Below are positions 42,167 through 50,781 of a stretch of 64,000 nt of DNA, piece after piece. The stretch covers positions 1 through 64,000 of the forward strand of contig CAYOOD010000038.1 of the NCBI GenBank assembly GCA_964405435.1. Reading direction: 5' to 3'. Within the stretch, counting starts at the first letter, position 1; each line of letters begins with the position of its first letter. Under the pieces are notes generated by a model, which was given only the letters and a program-made list of their open reading frames with translations, was not told the origin of the DNA and did no database searches. This DNA comes from DVEG01 sp964405435. GTDB taxonomy: Bacteria > Cyanobacteriota > Cyanobacteriia > Cyanobacteriales > Oscillatoriaceae. The translations under genes were made by a program, and so were the position numbers.

Positions 42167-42595
42167 ATGAGAACTGAGCTGCATGTGCCAAGCGATTTGA
42201 AGTTTTTGACGATTGTTGAAAACTGGTTGCTGGGCAGTTTAGAGCTTGAGGTCGGCGATTATGTTGATTGGCCTCGTCAGTCGAATCGCTTGCGCTTGGT
42301 ATTGGCGGAAGCATACTCGAATGTGGTTCGTCACGCCCACAGAGACAAACCCAATTTACCGGTGCTGATTCGCTTGGAACTAAAGGAACGCGATATCGCC
42401 CTAGAAGTCTGGGATCACGGTCAGGGATACGATTTGTCTACTTATATGGCACCGTCGCCTGAAGACATGCAGGACGGCGGCTATGGCTGGTTGATTATGA
42501 ATCGCCTCATGGATAAGGTGGAGTACCGCCTGCAAATAGACGGTCGCAACTGCCTGAAGTTGGAGGCGAGTTTGCCAGAAGCGAAAAGAGCTTGA
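42167..42595 (+). CDS. anti-sigma factor/RsbW-like ATP-binding protein
   Basis: The 142-residue protein is a GHKL ATPase of the RsbW/SpoIIAB type. Motifs include the N box VLAEAYSNVVRHAH, the G1 box VWDHGQGYDLSTY and the G2 box GGYGWLIMNRLMD. These proteins phosphorylate a STAS anti-anti-sigma factor and sequester a sigma factor or another regulator. It is cotranscribed with the upstream PP2C phosphatase. No STAS protein gene is nearby, so the third partner must be elsewhere. Confidence 0.9.
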   Translation: MRTELHVPSDLKFLTIVENWLLGSLELEVGDYVDWPRQSNRLRLVLAEAYSNVVRHAHRDKPNLPVLIRLELKERDIALEVWDHGQGYDLSTYMAPSPEDMQDGGYGWLIMNRLMDKVEYRLQIDGRNCLKLEASLPEAKRA

Positions 42596-42673
42596 ACTTC
42601 CAGAGGTCGTCGGCGCGATCGAGGCTCCAACTGGGGGAGGCGATCGCATCTGATTTTAATCCCTGCAAGGGAT

Positions 42674-42705
42674 GCCGGATTTTTCCAGGGCCGGCTTTTT
42701 GATTT
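42674..42705 (+). terminator. rho-independent-like terminator of the phosphatase/anti-sigma operon
   Basis: GCCGG (42674-42678) pairs with CCGGC (42691-42695), followed by TTTTTGATTTTT. A further small hairpin ATCCCT/AGGGAT lies just upstream. Confidence 0.55.
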
Positions 42706-42803
42706 TTCGTGCCTACCTGTTTGTTTTCAATCTCTCAAACGGATTCCAGGTAATTCCTGCCCCATCGCTCGTACAGTGTCAGACAATTAAATTTAGCATT
42801 TCA

Positions 42804-42892
42804 GGCACCGGGGATGCAGGCGCTTGGGGCTTCACTGTCACAAGCGCGGGTGCTTTCACCCCCGGTGCCCTGCCCTTGAAGGGGTGCATTTT
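42804..42892. ncRNA. candidate structured RNA element (nested hairpins)
   Basis: GGCACCGGGG (42804-42813) pairs with CCCCGGTGCC (42860-42869), enclosing GCGCTTG (42820-42826) and CAAGCGC (42841-42847). A third stem, CCCTT/AAGGGG, is followed by TTTTTT. No known RNA family was recognised and no promoter is clear. Either orientation is possible. Confidence 0.25.
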
Positions 42893-43030
42893 TTACAAGA
42901 TTTTCAGTTCTACTGGAAGCCGTATCGGGATTGTTTATCTTTTCATTTTTTTGAGGAACTGCTTGCATCGCAGAACGGGCAGAGAACCGAAGAAATAGGT
43001 AATTTGGAAACGCGCCCGGGCGTCCGGCTA

Positions 43031-43141
43031 GGGAGCATCTCAGTTTTGTAAAAATACTATCAGGAGTGCGGGCTTTCTGGCCCGATATCTATGACCCCAT
43101 CGCGGGCCAGAAAGCCCGCACTACAAAACTGAGATGCTCCC
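43031..43141. mobile_element. 111-bp MITE with 20-bp terminal inverted repeats and 9-bp target duplication
   Basis: Terminal repeats at 43031-43050 (GGGAGCATCTCAGTTTTGTA) and 43122-43141 are exact complements. An inner pair of perfect 20-bp arms (43065-43084 and 43103-43122) lies inside. The 9-bp sequence GTCCGGCTA flanks both sides (43022-43030 and 43142-43150), a target-site duplication. The element encodes nothing and would need a transposase from elsewhere. Confidence 0.9.
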
Positions 43142-43783
43142 GTCCGGCTACCGCGCAGAGAAAGGCACGCTCACCTTCCCATTACTAGATTGTTATAAGG
43201 GATTTTCGCAAAAATATAAAAAAACTATTATTTTTGAAAATAAAGGCGATTTATGTGGTAGCGAATGTGTTCTTGAAAGTTGTAACAGATGCTACGCAAA
43301 AGCTGCAATCATTTGAGGGCAAGGCATTCGCGTTATTTTCGGCTTTTCGGACATAAAAATCGGCAAAAACTGACTTTTTTTCTTGACAGTTGACTCGATC
43401 GCGTCTATAAATGAAAAAAAGAGCAGTTGGGGTGGTTAGCTGCTGGCCATTTTCGTGCGTACAGCCACCCTTCCAAAGCTAACTGAAAGCGATCGCCGCC
43501 ACTAAAATAAGCTTTGAATGCAGCCGCGATCGCGAAAACAAAAGCTCAATCAGGGCAAACGCATCTCATTTCTCGACTTGCAGACAACTGAGCTGATTAG
43601 ACTGAGGCTGTGCTACATATAGAAATGGCGCTGTCAAGCAGCGTTAGTAAACCGAGATTCTGAAAAAAATCGTCGGTTTACTGACAATATTTTCGGTCAG
43701 CCTAGCCGCAAAAAAACGCCTGTAGGCGACGCAGGCGTTGGAAATCAGCCACAACTCTACCGAAAATTACATGGGAGGCAAAA

Positions 43784-44008
43784 ATGTTATACGAAGGCTG
43801 TTCGGGTCCCGATGTAGCGTCGATTCAATCCTTTCTAAATTATGAATCTGGCGGCACCTACGGCATCCAAGTAGACGGTATTTTCGGCCCAGCAACGAAA
43901 CAAGCCGTCATCAACTTTCAACAGCGCATGGGGTTGAATCCTGACGGACTTGTTGGGCCGGTTACGCTGGCAGCTATGGAAAGTTTAGGCTATGTAGCGG
44001 GCTGCTAA
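43784..44008 (+). CDS. single-domain peptidoglycan-binding mini-protein
   Basis: The 74-residue protein is one PG_binding_1 domain: SGPDVASIQSFLNYESGGTYGIQVDGIFGPATKQAVINFQQRMGLNPDGLVGPVTLAAM. The DGIFGPxTxxAVxxFQ pattern is diagnostic. There is no signal peptide, so it either stays in the cytosol or is exported by an unknown route. Cysteines occur near both ends. A GGGAGGC ribosome-binding site precedes the ATG. A hairpin 37 nt past the stop probably ends the transcript. Confidence 0.9.
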   Translation: MLYEGCSGPDVASIQSFLNYESGGTYGIQVDGIFGPATKQAVINFQQRMGLNPDGLVGPVTLAAMESLGYVAGC

Positions 44009-44044
44009 GTTTCTGTTTTGAAGCGCCGCTGTAAAATAATAATA

Positions 44045-44078
44045 AAGGTAGAGGTATTGCCGAAAATTCCTCTACCTT
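44045..44078 (+). terminator. hairpin terminator after the peptidoglycan-binding gene
   Basis: AAGGTAGAGG (44045-44054) pairs with CCTCTACCTT (44069-44078), followed by GACTTAG and a T-tract. Confidence 0.6.
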
Positions 44079-44216
44079 GACTTAGTTTTTTTGGGTGAAT
44101 CTGACAAAAAGATTCTGGCAATAATATCGGCTCAGCAAAAGTCCAGCAGCGGTGCGTCAAGCAATCTTCGGAGCAGCTCAACCAAAGCGCGAACTTCGCT
44201 CTTCAAATTGCCCTTT

Positions 44217-44250
44217 AGGAAATCGGGTAAAAATCGGGTAAAAATCGGGC
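44217..44250. repeat. three tandem 10-bp units (AAATCGGGTA-like)
   Basis: AATCGGGTAA-type units occur three times in a row about 50 bp upstream of the large repeat-protein gene. They may bind a regulator or be simple slippage. The 44009-44298 gap holds no gene. Confidence 0.6.
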
Positions 44251-44298
44251 GATATCGGCCCGCTAATTGACGGACAAGTCTTAACCAGGGAGAAAAAA

Positions 44299-47200
44299 AT
44301 GGCCCCGTTAGACGATGCAATTGAGATTTATGGAAAGGCAATATTAGCACTGGAGGAGGCGGCTCCCAATCCCACATTCGAGCAAATCGTAGAGGCGCTC
44401 GTCGCTCGCGATTCGATCGAAAAGAAAAAGCAGATGGATCAGAACCCGGTCGGGGGGACGTATGCCAAGCTGATCGAATTAGATGCCCGATTGAAAGCGA
44501 TGGCGGAGACGATCGCAAATGACGACCGATTGGAAGACTGGAAAGCCAGTATCAACCCGCCGCCGACTTCTTGGTGGTGGTCTCTGAAATATCCCCTGCC
44601 GCGATTTCCCTACCAGGCGATCGCCCGCTATCAAAACGCGATCGCAGCCTTAGAAGAAGCCGAGAGCGAACCCGCACCCGAACAACTGCTAGAAGTTCTC
44701 ATCGCTCGCGACGAAATAGACGAAGCAAAAAATAACAAGCCCTTTACAGAACCGATCGCCAAACTCGTCATTTCACTAGACGAGCGGCTGAAAGCTCTCG
44801 GAGAGTTATTCGCTAAAGACGATAAATTGTACGCATGGCGAGAGAGCTTGAAACCCCTGCCGCAAAATTGGTGGTGGGATATCAAAAATTTCATGCCCCT
44901 GTCGCCAAACAAAGCGATCGAGCGCTATGCCGACGCGATCGTAGCGCTGGAGGAAACGTCGCCCAATCGCGCCAACGGGCACCTGCTGGAGGCGCTCCAA
45001 GCTCGCGAAGCCGTTGCGGAAGCTCTGCGGCAGAGCAAGCTGCCTGCGGAAAAAATGACAGCGCTCGTCGAATTAGACGAACGGTTAAAAAGACAGGGAG
45101 AAGCGATCGCCTGCGACGACACCCTAGAGCAGTGGAAAAAAACTTTAGGCATCACCGCGCCGAATTGGTGGTGGCAGCTCACCGATCCCGAACCCCTGCC
45201 CGCCCAAGCAATGGAGCGGTACGACAAAGCCCTGTGTGCCCTGGAAATTGCGGCGAGCGATCGCTCCTCCGAACAAATTATCGAAGTGCTCCTAGCCCGA
45301 GATGCCGTCGAGAAAACCCGCGCCTCTCAAAAACAACCGCCGCCCGATAGAATTGCCCAACTTTTCGAGTTGGATAGCCGCTTGAAAGCGCTCTCATTCG
45401 TCATCGTCGCTGACGACACCTTAGAAGAATGGAAAAAAAGCTTGAGCGTATCGCCGCAGAATTGGTGGTGGGGTCTGACGGATAGCGATCCGCTCCCGTA
45501 TCAGGCGATCGCGCGGTACGAAAAAGCACTTATCGAGTTAGAAAACCCCCCCAGTCCCACCACAGAAGAACTCCTCGAAGTTCTCCTAGCGCGCGATACC
45601 GTCGAAAAAGCCCAGAGCGGACAAAAACAGCCGCCCCCCGGACGAATTGCCAAAATTATCCACTTGGATAACCGCTTAAAAGCGCAAGCACAAGCCTTCG
45701 CCGCTGACGACACCTTGGACGAGTGGAAAAACAGCTTGAAACCCCCGCAGCAAAATTGGTGGTGGGGTTTCACAAAACCCATCCCCCTGCCCAACCAAGC
45801 GATCGAGCGGTATGACGCCGCCCTCAAAGAAGTCGAACGCGCCAATCATCCCTCTGCGGAGCAACTGCTAGAGGCGCTTTTGGCGCGCGATGGCGTTGAA
45901 AATGCGGTTGGGGCTGCTTGGCCGAACCAACCCGTACCGGAGAAAATCGCCAAGCAAATCATCAAATTAGACCAGCGCTTGAAAAAATACCGCCTCGCCC
46001 TCAACCAAGACAATCAACTGGTACAGTGGAAAAGCAGTTTGAAACGCACTGGCTGGTGGTGGGACCTCAAACCGGCGTTGCTGGGCTCGGAAGATGAACC
46101 GGCTACGGGGCGCGACTGGGTGCTGACGGGATTGGCTCTGCTGTGTCTGGGAATCGCTGGCAGTTTCGTCGTCAACACTTACAACATTTTCTCCAAACCC
46201 GTCACGGGCGTTAAGCAAGATTTAGCGCAAAACCTGGCCACCATCCTGCAAGTTGTGGGGTTGGGTGCGGCGGCTGGCGGTGCTGCCACCAAGAAGGGAC
46301 AGGAAACCATCGAAAAAATGATCGTCGGCTTGCGGATGCCGCCCAATTTGCAGGCTCCGGCAGCGTTGGGCATCTCCGTAGGATTGTTGGGCGTCACTGG
46401 CGGCTTAAACGCGAGTTTGCCCTTCTGGGGTGAAAAATACATCGAACACGGGCAAAAGTTGCTTTCCCAGGGCGAATTAATCAAAGCGCGAGAAAATTTC
46501 CTGCAAGCCACTAAATTTATCAACTCGGCTGAGGCAGAAGCCAAAATTGCCGTGGGACTCGGCGAAATCGCAGAAGATTTCGGAGATTTGCCAGAAGCAA
46601 AAATTCAATACCAAAAGGGCCGTCAACTCAACGATCCGGCGGCGATTAATGCTCTGGGTAAATTAATGATTTTGGAGCAGTTGCAGAAAAAAGGATGGAC
46701 GTCAAAAATAGACCCGACCATCGCCCGCGAGTCGGAGTTTCTCTTCGCCCAAGCCTTGCAGCAGATGACCAAACAACTCAATCAAAAGGCAGCCGCTCTG
46801 AAAGTTGAAGTTTCCAAGCTGCCCCTGCAAGAGCAAAATTTTGAGCTGCAATCCAAAATTAACACGAATTTTGGCATCTGGGGGATAACGACAGCCGATC
46901 TGACGAAAAAACCGGACCCGGAGGCTTTGAAGTTAGCAGTTAGCGATTTTCAACGGGGGGTGATTCAGGAGGTATTAGTCGCAACGGGGAAAGAACTCAC
47001 CCCTGAAGAGTTGGATAAAACGAATCTCGGTACGGGGCGGGCTCGCTGCTTTTATCGGCTCGGACAACTGTTATATGCAGCGTTCGGCGAAGGCAAGACG
47101 GGGGACGAACTGAAGGCGGCAGACACGAAAGTGGGAGACGAAAGTTGCTACAATGGCCCTGCTCCAATCGATGATTTAGATATCTACGAGGCTTCTTTAG

Positions 47201-47631
47201 TTTATTTTGCCCGCCGGGTGGAAGGGTTGCCGAAAAACCCATCCAAACCTAAAAAAGTTGAAGCATCACCGGCACCGGCTGCAGCGAACCCGACGCAACC
47301 GCCTGCCGCCCCTGCCGATGCAAGCGAAGCTATGCCGAAGGCGATCGCTCCCGCTGAGCTAGAAGAGCTGCGGTTGAAGCTGTTCGACCAAATTCAGGAC
47401 AATTGGCTTTCCCCGCCGACGTTCGATCGCACTTTAATCTACCGGGTGAAGGTTGACAAAGATGGCGCGATCGCTGCAGTCGAGCCGGTCGATCAATTGG
47501 CAACGGATTTTCTCGCCGAAACGTCCCTGCCTGTTTTGCCCAAATCCAACGACCCTTCGGCGGCGATCGCTCAATTTAAGGTGGCATTCAGCCCCAGCGG
47601 GACATTTGAGGTCAGCCAATGGCAGGAATAA
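44299..47631 (+). CDS. 1110-residue protein with six 99-residue WWW repeats, membrane segments and TonB-like end
   Basis: I do not recognise this family. Residues 1-590 are six tandem repeats whose triple tryptophans fall at 92, 191, 290, 389, 487 and 586, a period of 98-99 residues. Each repeat has the order: AIxRYxxAIxALE helix, EQLLEVLxARDxVE helix, a LxELDxRLKA helix, DDTLExWKxSL and NWWWxL. A hydrophobic part (about 606-705) contains two or three likely transmembrane segments. TPR-like helices follow (HGQKLLSQGELIKARENFLQATKF), then a Pro/Ala-rich linker. The end (LKLFDQIQDNWLSPPTFDRTLIYRVKVDKDGAI) resembles a TonB C-terminal domain. A large helical scaffold at the membrane is likely; no enzyme motif is visible. 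Confidence 0.85.
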   Translation: MAPLDDAIEIYGKAILALEEAAPNPTFEQIVEALVARDSIEKKKQMDQNPVGGTYAKLIELDARLKAMAETIANDDRLEDWKASINPPPTSWWWSLKYPLPRFPYQAIARYQNAIAALEEAESEPAPEQLLEVLIARDEIDEAKNNKPFTEPIAKLVISLDERLKALGELFAKDDKLYAWRESLKPLPQNWWWDIKNFMPLSPNKAIERYADAIVALEETSPNRANGHLLEALQAREAVAEALRQSKLPAEKMTALVELDERLKRQGEAIACDDTLEQWKKTLGITAPNWWWQLTDPEPLPAQAMERYDKALCALEIAASDRSSEQIIEVLLARDAVEKTRASQKQPPPDRIAQLFELDSRLKALSFVIVADDTLEEWKKSLSVSPQNWWWGLTDSDPLPYQAIARYEKALIELENPPSPTTEELLEVLLARDTVEKAQSGQKQPPPGRIAKIIHLDNRLKAQAQAFAADDTLDEWKNSLKPPQQNWWWGFTKPIPLPNQAIERYDAALKEVERANHPSAEQLLEALLARDGVENAVGAAWPNQPVPEKIAKQIIKLDQRLKKYRLALNQDNQLVQWKSSLKRTGWWWDLKPALLGSEDEPATGRDWVLTGLALLCLGIAGSFVVNTYNIFSKPVTGVKQDLAQNLATILQVVGLGAAAGGAATKKGQETIEKMIVGLRMPPNLQAPAALGISVGLLGVTGGLNASLPFWGEKYIEHGQKLLSQGELIKARENFLQATKFINSAEAEAKIAVGLGEIAEDFGDLPEAKIQYQKGRQLNDPAAINALGKLMILEQLQKKGWTSKIDPTIARESEFLFAQALQQMTKQLNQKAAALKVEVSKLPLQEQNFELQSKINTNFGIWGITTADLTKKPDPEALKLAVSDFQRGVIQEVLVATGKELTPEELDKTNLGTGRARCFYRLGQLLYAAFGEGKTGDELKAADTKVGDESCYNGPAPIDDLDIYEASLVYFARRVEGLPKNPSKPKKVEASPAPAAANPTQPPAAPADASEAMPKAIAPAELEELRLKLFDQIQDNWLSPPTFDRTLIYRVKVDKDGAIAAVEPVDQLATDFLAETSLPVLPKSNDPSAAIAQFKVAFSPSGTFEVSQWQE

Positions 47632-47724
47632 CGGGGTTGAAAAATTTTCTGGGGATTTTTCCGGGAAAATTTTCTGAGGAAATGTATTAACTTCAACCAA
47701 AGCTTAATAGGAAAGAAGCCTCTT

Positions 47725-48021
47725 ATGTATCAGCGCGTTCAGTTTGCTCCGGGTGCTTATTCAGAAGTAATCAACGGCTCGGTTATCCGAGGCGATCGCG
47801 ATACTTATGTCCTCGGTGCAGAAGCCAATCAAACCATGAATGTCTACATTTCCTCTCTTGAGGACAATGCGGTTTTTGACGTCACCGATCCGTATGGAGG
47901 GGTACTCGCGCAAGAGACAACTGCTTGGCAGGGCTTATTGCCAGCATCTGGGGATTATTCGGTCATTGTCGGCGGCACTCGCGGTAACGCGACCTACACC
48001 GTGCAATTTGAAATCTATTAA
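47725..48021 (+). CDS. small PPC-like domain protein
   Basis: The 98-residue protein resembles a single bacterial pre-peptidase C-terminal (PPC) beta-sandwich: DRDTYVLGAEANQTMNVYISSLEDNAVFDVTDPYGG and LLPASGDYSVIVGGTRGNATYTVQFEIY. It has no signal peptide. A GGAAAGAAG site precedes the ATG. It follows the large repeat protein by 93 bp on the same strand. The kinase at 24870 has the same kind of domain. Its role is unknown; PPC domains often assist secretion or protein contact. Confidence 0.8.
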   Translation: MYQRVQFAPGAYSEVINGSVIRGDRDTYVLGAEANQTMNVYISSLEDNAVFDVTDPYGGVLAQETTAWQGLLPASGDYSVIVGGTRGNATYTVQFEIY

Positions 48022-48113
48022 TTGACGGGTAATGGGTAATGGGTAATTGCGGTCATTTCTCTTCTCGGCACGCGATTACCTTTTGAGTCATTAGCAACTT
48101 GAGTTAAAGAGGG

Positions 48114-48142
48114 AGCGATCGGGCAGGCAGTGCCCGATCGCT
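48114..48142. terminator. 12-bp hairpin between the PPC-like gene and the OCP homologue
   Basis: AGCGATCGGGCA (48114-48125) and its exact complement (48131-48142) flank a 5-nt loop and are followed by TCTTTTTC. It lies between convergent genes. The arms contain the HIP1 core CGATCG. Confidence 0.65.
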
Positions 48143-48163
48143 TCTTTTTCGCGCGGCTAAAAT

Positions 48164-48586
48164 TTAAAACTTCGTTAACGGGCGCAGGGAAAGCAGCTCT
48201 TGGGGAGAAGCCAAAAGTTTAATCGTGACGCAGATAATTTCGCCCTCTGGATTGAGGACAAACCGCCAGCCGACGTTGACGCCAAACCAGGGAGTCTCTA
48301 CCCTGCCGATCGCGGTGACTTGAATTTGGCCATTTTCTAACGTTTCTACAAGCGCTTGACGGGGATGCAGGTGCATCTCCTGCGCTTCTGCTTTCAAATA
48401 GGCCGAGATCGCCTCTCGCCCCGCGATCGCCTCCTCAAACGGCGCGTGCAGTTGACCATCGCTGGCAAACAGGGCTGCTGTGGCCTCAAATTGGCCGGCA
48501 TTTAAGGTTTCAAAATATTGCCGCACCGCAGGCTCCGCAACGAGAGCGATCGCCGTGTCGGTGGTTGAGTTTTCCGCAGTCCGCAT
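48164..48586 (-). CDS. orange carotenoid protein C-terminal-domain homologue (CTDH, NTF2 fold)
   Basis: The 140-residue protein is an NTF2-fold domain most like the C-terminal half of OCP. It has RQYFETLNAGQFEATAALFASDGQLHAPFEEAIAGREAI near the N-terminus, then ETPWFGVNVGWRFVLNPEGEI and LLASPQELL at the end. CTDH proteins bind a ketocarotenoid and pass it between membranes and helical carotenoid proteins for photoprotection. Residues that face the pigment in OCP appear as Tyr in RQYFETLN and Trp in TPWFG. A Cys (EIICVTI) may allow redox dimerisation. No N-terminal-domain homologue or full OCP gene is nearby. Confidence 0.82.
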   Translation of the reverse strand: MRTAENSTTDTAIALVAEPAVRQYFETLNAGQFEATAALFASDGQLHAPFEEAIAGREAISAYLKAEAQEMHLHPRQALVETLENGQIQVTAIGRVETPWFGVNVGWRFVLNPEGEIICVTIKLLASPQELLSLRPLTKF

Positions 48587-49021
48587 AGAATCCCCTTTAA
48601 CACTCCAACTCAGGCTAGCGAGCGCGCTCCGATCTCAACCACAGCCGCTAGGAATATCTTCTTTTTTCAACTCTGTTGTCAAGCGAGAAACCACAGCGAT
48701 CGCTCGATCGCTCTCGTCGCCCACTCCGGAATCGGCAGGCTCCCCGCCCGCCGCCGGGGCATGTTACGTTTTTTTACGAATTGCCCGTAAAAATTACCCC
48801 GACAGCCAAGGCGCAATTATAATAAGCCGGTCGCAGCAGGGTGCAAGCCCTCTCGGTTCTCGCCGGCCTTTTTCTGGCGATCGCAGGCCCGTAGTTTGGA
48901 AAATCTTGCTTTATAAAAGCCTGTTAAACAGAACGAATTCCCAGCGATCGCGTTCTCGCAGAGAGAGTTACAGCCCGGTTCCCCTATCTAAAACCTAAAA
49001 TTTAAATTCTAAAAGCTTAGA
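48587..49021. other. 435-bp intergenic region upstream of queG
   Basis: I found no gene. A TATAAT-like box (ATTATAATAAG) lies near 48815-48825, and an AGGG/CCCT hairpin follows soon after. No riboswitch family was recognised. It separates divergent CTDH and queG promoters. Confidence 0.4.
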
Positions 49022-49984
49022 ATGCTAGCGCGATCGCCAGTCAATAGCAGTGAAATTAAGCAAAAAGCCCTAGAGCTGGGATTCCACAAAGTCGGGATTG
49101 CCGCTGTGGACGACGCAGCGCTGGCAGCCGAGGCGGAACGCCTGCGGGCGTGGATGGCCAAAGGCTACCAAGCAGATCTGGATTGGATGGCCAACCCGAA
49201 GCGGCAGGACATCCGCGCCTGTATGCCAGAGGTGCAGTCGGCGATTTGCGTGGCCCTCAACTACTACACGCCGCACGAGCGATCGCCGGAACCGGATCGG
49301 GCCAAAATTTCCCGCTACGGATGGGGACGGGACTATCACCGCATCCTGCACAAAAAACTGAAAGCGCTCGCGAACTGGCTGCAAGCGCAAGGGGAAGGCA
49401 TCCAAGCGCGGTACTATGCCGACACCGGGCCGGTTCAGGACAAGGTGTGGGCGCAGCAGGCGGGGATTGGCTGGATTGCCAAGAACAGCAATGTCATCAC
49501 CCGGGAGTACGGTTCCTGGGTGTTTTTGGGGGAAGTGTTCACCAACCTGGACTTAACGCCCGATCGCCCGCACGCGCCCCACTGCGGCACCTGCACGCGC
49601 TGTATCGAAGCTTGCCCCACCGGCGCGATCGCCCAACCCTTTGTTATTGATGCCAACCGCTGCCTCGCTTACCACACCATCGAGAATCGAGCCGAGCAAT
49701 TGCCGTCCGCGATCGCGAGCAACCTGCACGGCTGGGTTGCCGGGTGCGATATCTGCCAGGACGTCTGCCCCTGGAACCAGCGCTTTGCCAAAGAAACCGA
49801 CGTGGCTGAGTTCCAGCCCTACCCGGAAAACCTAGCTCCCACCCTGAGCGAACTCGCCGAACTCTCGGATGAAGCGTGGGATCGCCGCTTCAGAGCCTCA
49901 GCCCTGCGGCGGATTAAACCAGAGATGCTCCGGCGCAATGCCCGATCGAATCTAGAAGCCAGTCAGACGCTGGATGAAAAGTGA
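49022..49984 (+). CDS. queG: epoxyqueuosine reductase QueG
   Basis: QueG is the cobalamin- and Fe-S-dependent enzyme that reduces epoxyqueuosine to queuosine at tRNA position 34. The 320-residue protein has the family opening KALELGFHKVGIAAVDD, RYGWGRDYHRIL, GWIAKNSNVITREYGSWVFLGEV and two [4Fe-4S] motifs. The first reads CGTCTRCIEACPTGAI and the second CDICQDVCPWNQRF. The length is a little shorter than the E. coli enzyme because the C-terminal HEAT-like part is absent, as is usual here. Its start is ATG at 49022. Confidence 0.95.
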   Translation: MLARSPVNSSEIKQKALELGFHKVGIAAVDDAALAAEAERLRAWMAKGYQADLDWMANPKRQDIRACMPEVQSAICVALNYYTPHERSPEPDRAKISRYGWGRDYHRILHKKLKALANWLQAQGEGIQARYYADTGPVQDKVWAQQAGIGWIAKNSNVITREYGSWVFLGEVFTNLDLTPDRPHAPHCGTCTRCIEACPTGAIAQPFVIDANRCLAYHTIENRAEQLPSAIASNLHGWVAGCDICQDVCPWNQRFAKETDVAEFQPYPENLAPTLSELAELSDEAWDRRFRASALRRIKPEMLRRNARSNLEASQTLDEK

Positions 49985-50139
49985 GAAAATAGCCAGGAGA
50001 AGTGACGCGCGAAATGTAACGATTTAACTCACTGAAAAGCGGGCTTGCAACTTTTCCCATTTCTCTTTACCCTTCTTCCCGGTTCGGGTTTTATTCTCCC
50101 GTTTTCCGAGCGATTTAACAAAGATTCTGAGGCAAGCGA

Positions 50140-50781
50140 ATGAGCGTCAAAGTAATTATTTTTGATTTTGACGGCACTTTAGCCGACACGCTAGAAGTGT
50201 TAAGAAATATTATCAATCGGTTGGCGGGAGAATTTGGCTACAAGCCAGCTAGCGAAGCCGATCTCGACCGCCTGCAAAATTTAACCTCTAGAGAAATTAT
50301 CAAGCATTCAGGGATTGCAATTTTTAAAATCCCCTCCCTGCTGCGGCGCGTCAAGGGAGAATTAAACAAAGAAATTCACGCCGTCCTGCCCATCAAGGGG
50401 ATTGAGGAAGTTTTGAGAGAATTAAAACAGAAAGGGTATCGGTTGGGAATTTTAACCTCTAACTCGCGAGAAAATGTTAAAATATTTTTAGAAAATTACA
50501 ATTTAATCGATTTATTTGACTATATCTATTCGGGGTCTACGATTTTTGGCAAAAGTAAAGTGATGAGAGGGTTTCTGAAGCGAGAAAAGTTAGCGCCGCA
50601 GGAGGTGATTTATGTCGGCGATGAAGTCCGAGATATCGAGGCGGCGAAGAAAAGCCAAATCGGGATGATTGCCGTCAGTTGGGGCTTCCATTCCAAACAG
50701 GCGCTCGCTGCACAGCAGCCGGATTGCGCGATCGACGAACCACGGCAACTGATTGAGGCGATCGCCTGCTTGCAGAAATGA
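50140..50781 (+). CDS. HAD-superfamily phosphatase (phosphoglycolate phosphatase-like)
   Basis: The 213-residue hydrolase has motif I IFDFDGTLADT with the two catalytic Asp residues and motif II LGILTSNSRENV. A Lys (FGKSKVMRGFLKR) and the acidic motif IV VIYVGDEVRDIEAAKK follow. The small helical cap and size fit the phosphoglycolate phosphatase/pyrophosphatase PpaX-like group. In a photosynthetic cell, 2-phosphoglycolate is a plausible substrate, but that is inference. The gene stands alone, with its ATG 155 bp after queG. Confidence 0.88.
   Translation: MSVKVIIFDFDGTLADTLEVLRNIINRLAGEFGYKPASEADLDRLQNLTSREIIKHSGIAIFKIPSLLRRVKGELNKEIHAVLPIKGIEEVLRELKQKGYRLGILTSNSRENVKIFLENYNLIDLFDYIYSGSTIFGKSKVMRGFLKREKLAPQEVIYVGDEVRDIEAAKKSQIGMIAVSWGFHSKQALAAQQPDCAIDEPRQLIEAIACLQK

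Larger units (their letters stand above)
42596..43783. other. 1.2-kb non-coding region with MITE and hairpins
   Basis: No convincing gene is present; the 108-codon frame at 42672 looks spurious. The region contains a terminator, a nested hairpin at 42804-42869, a 111-bp inverted-repeat element at 43031-43141, a 10-bp hairpin (43646-43655 with 43673-43682) and an 8-bp hairpin (43715-43722 with 43732-43739). The last two precede the peptidoglycan-binding gene. Confidence 0.6.

Noticed and set aside
42672..42998. 108-codon frame after the anti-sigma gene
   Set aside because: It starts inside a terminator hairpin and has no recognisable domain or ribosome-binding site.
48780..48900. Cobalamin riboswitch before queG
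   Set aside because: A small hairpin and G/C-rich text are present, but the conserved cobalamin core was not found.
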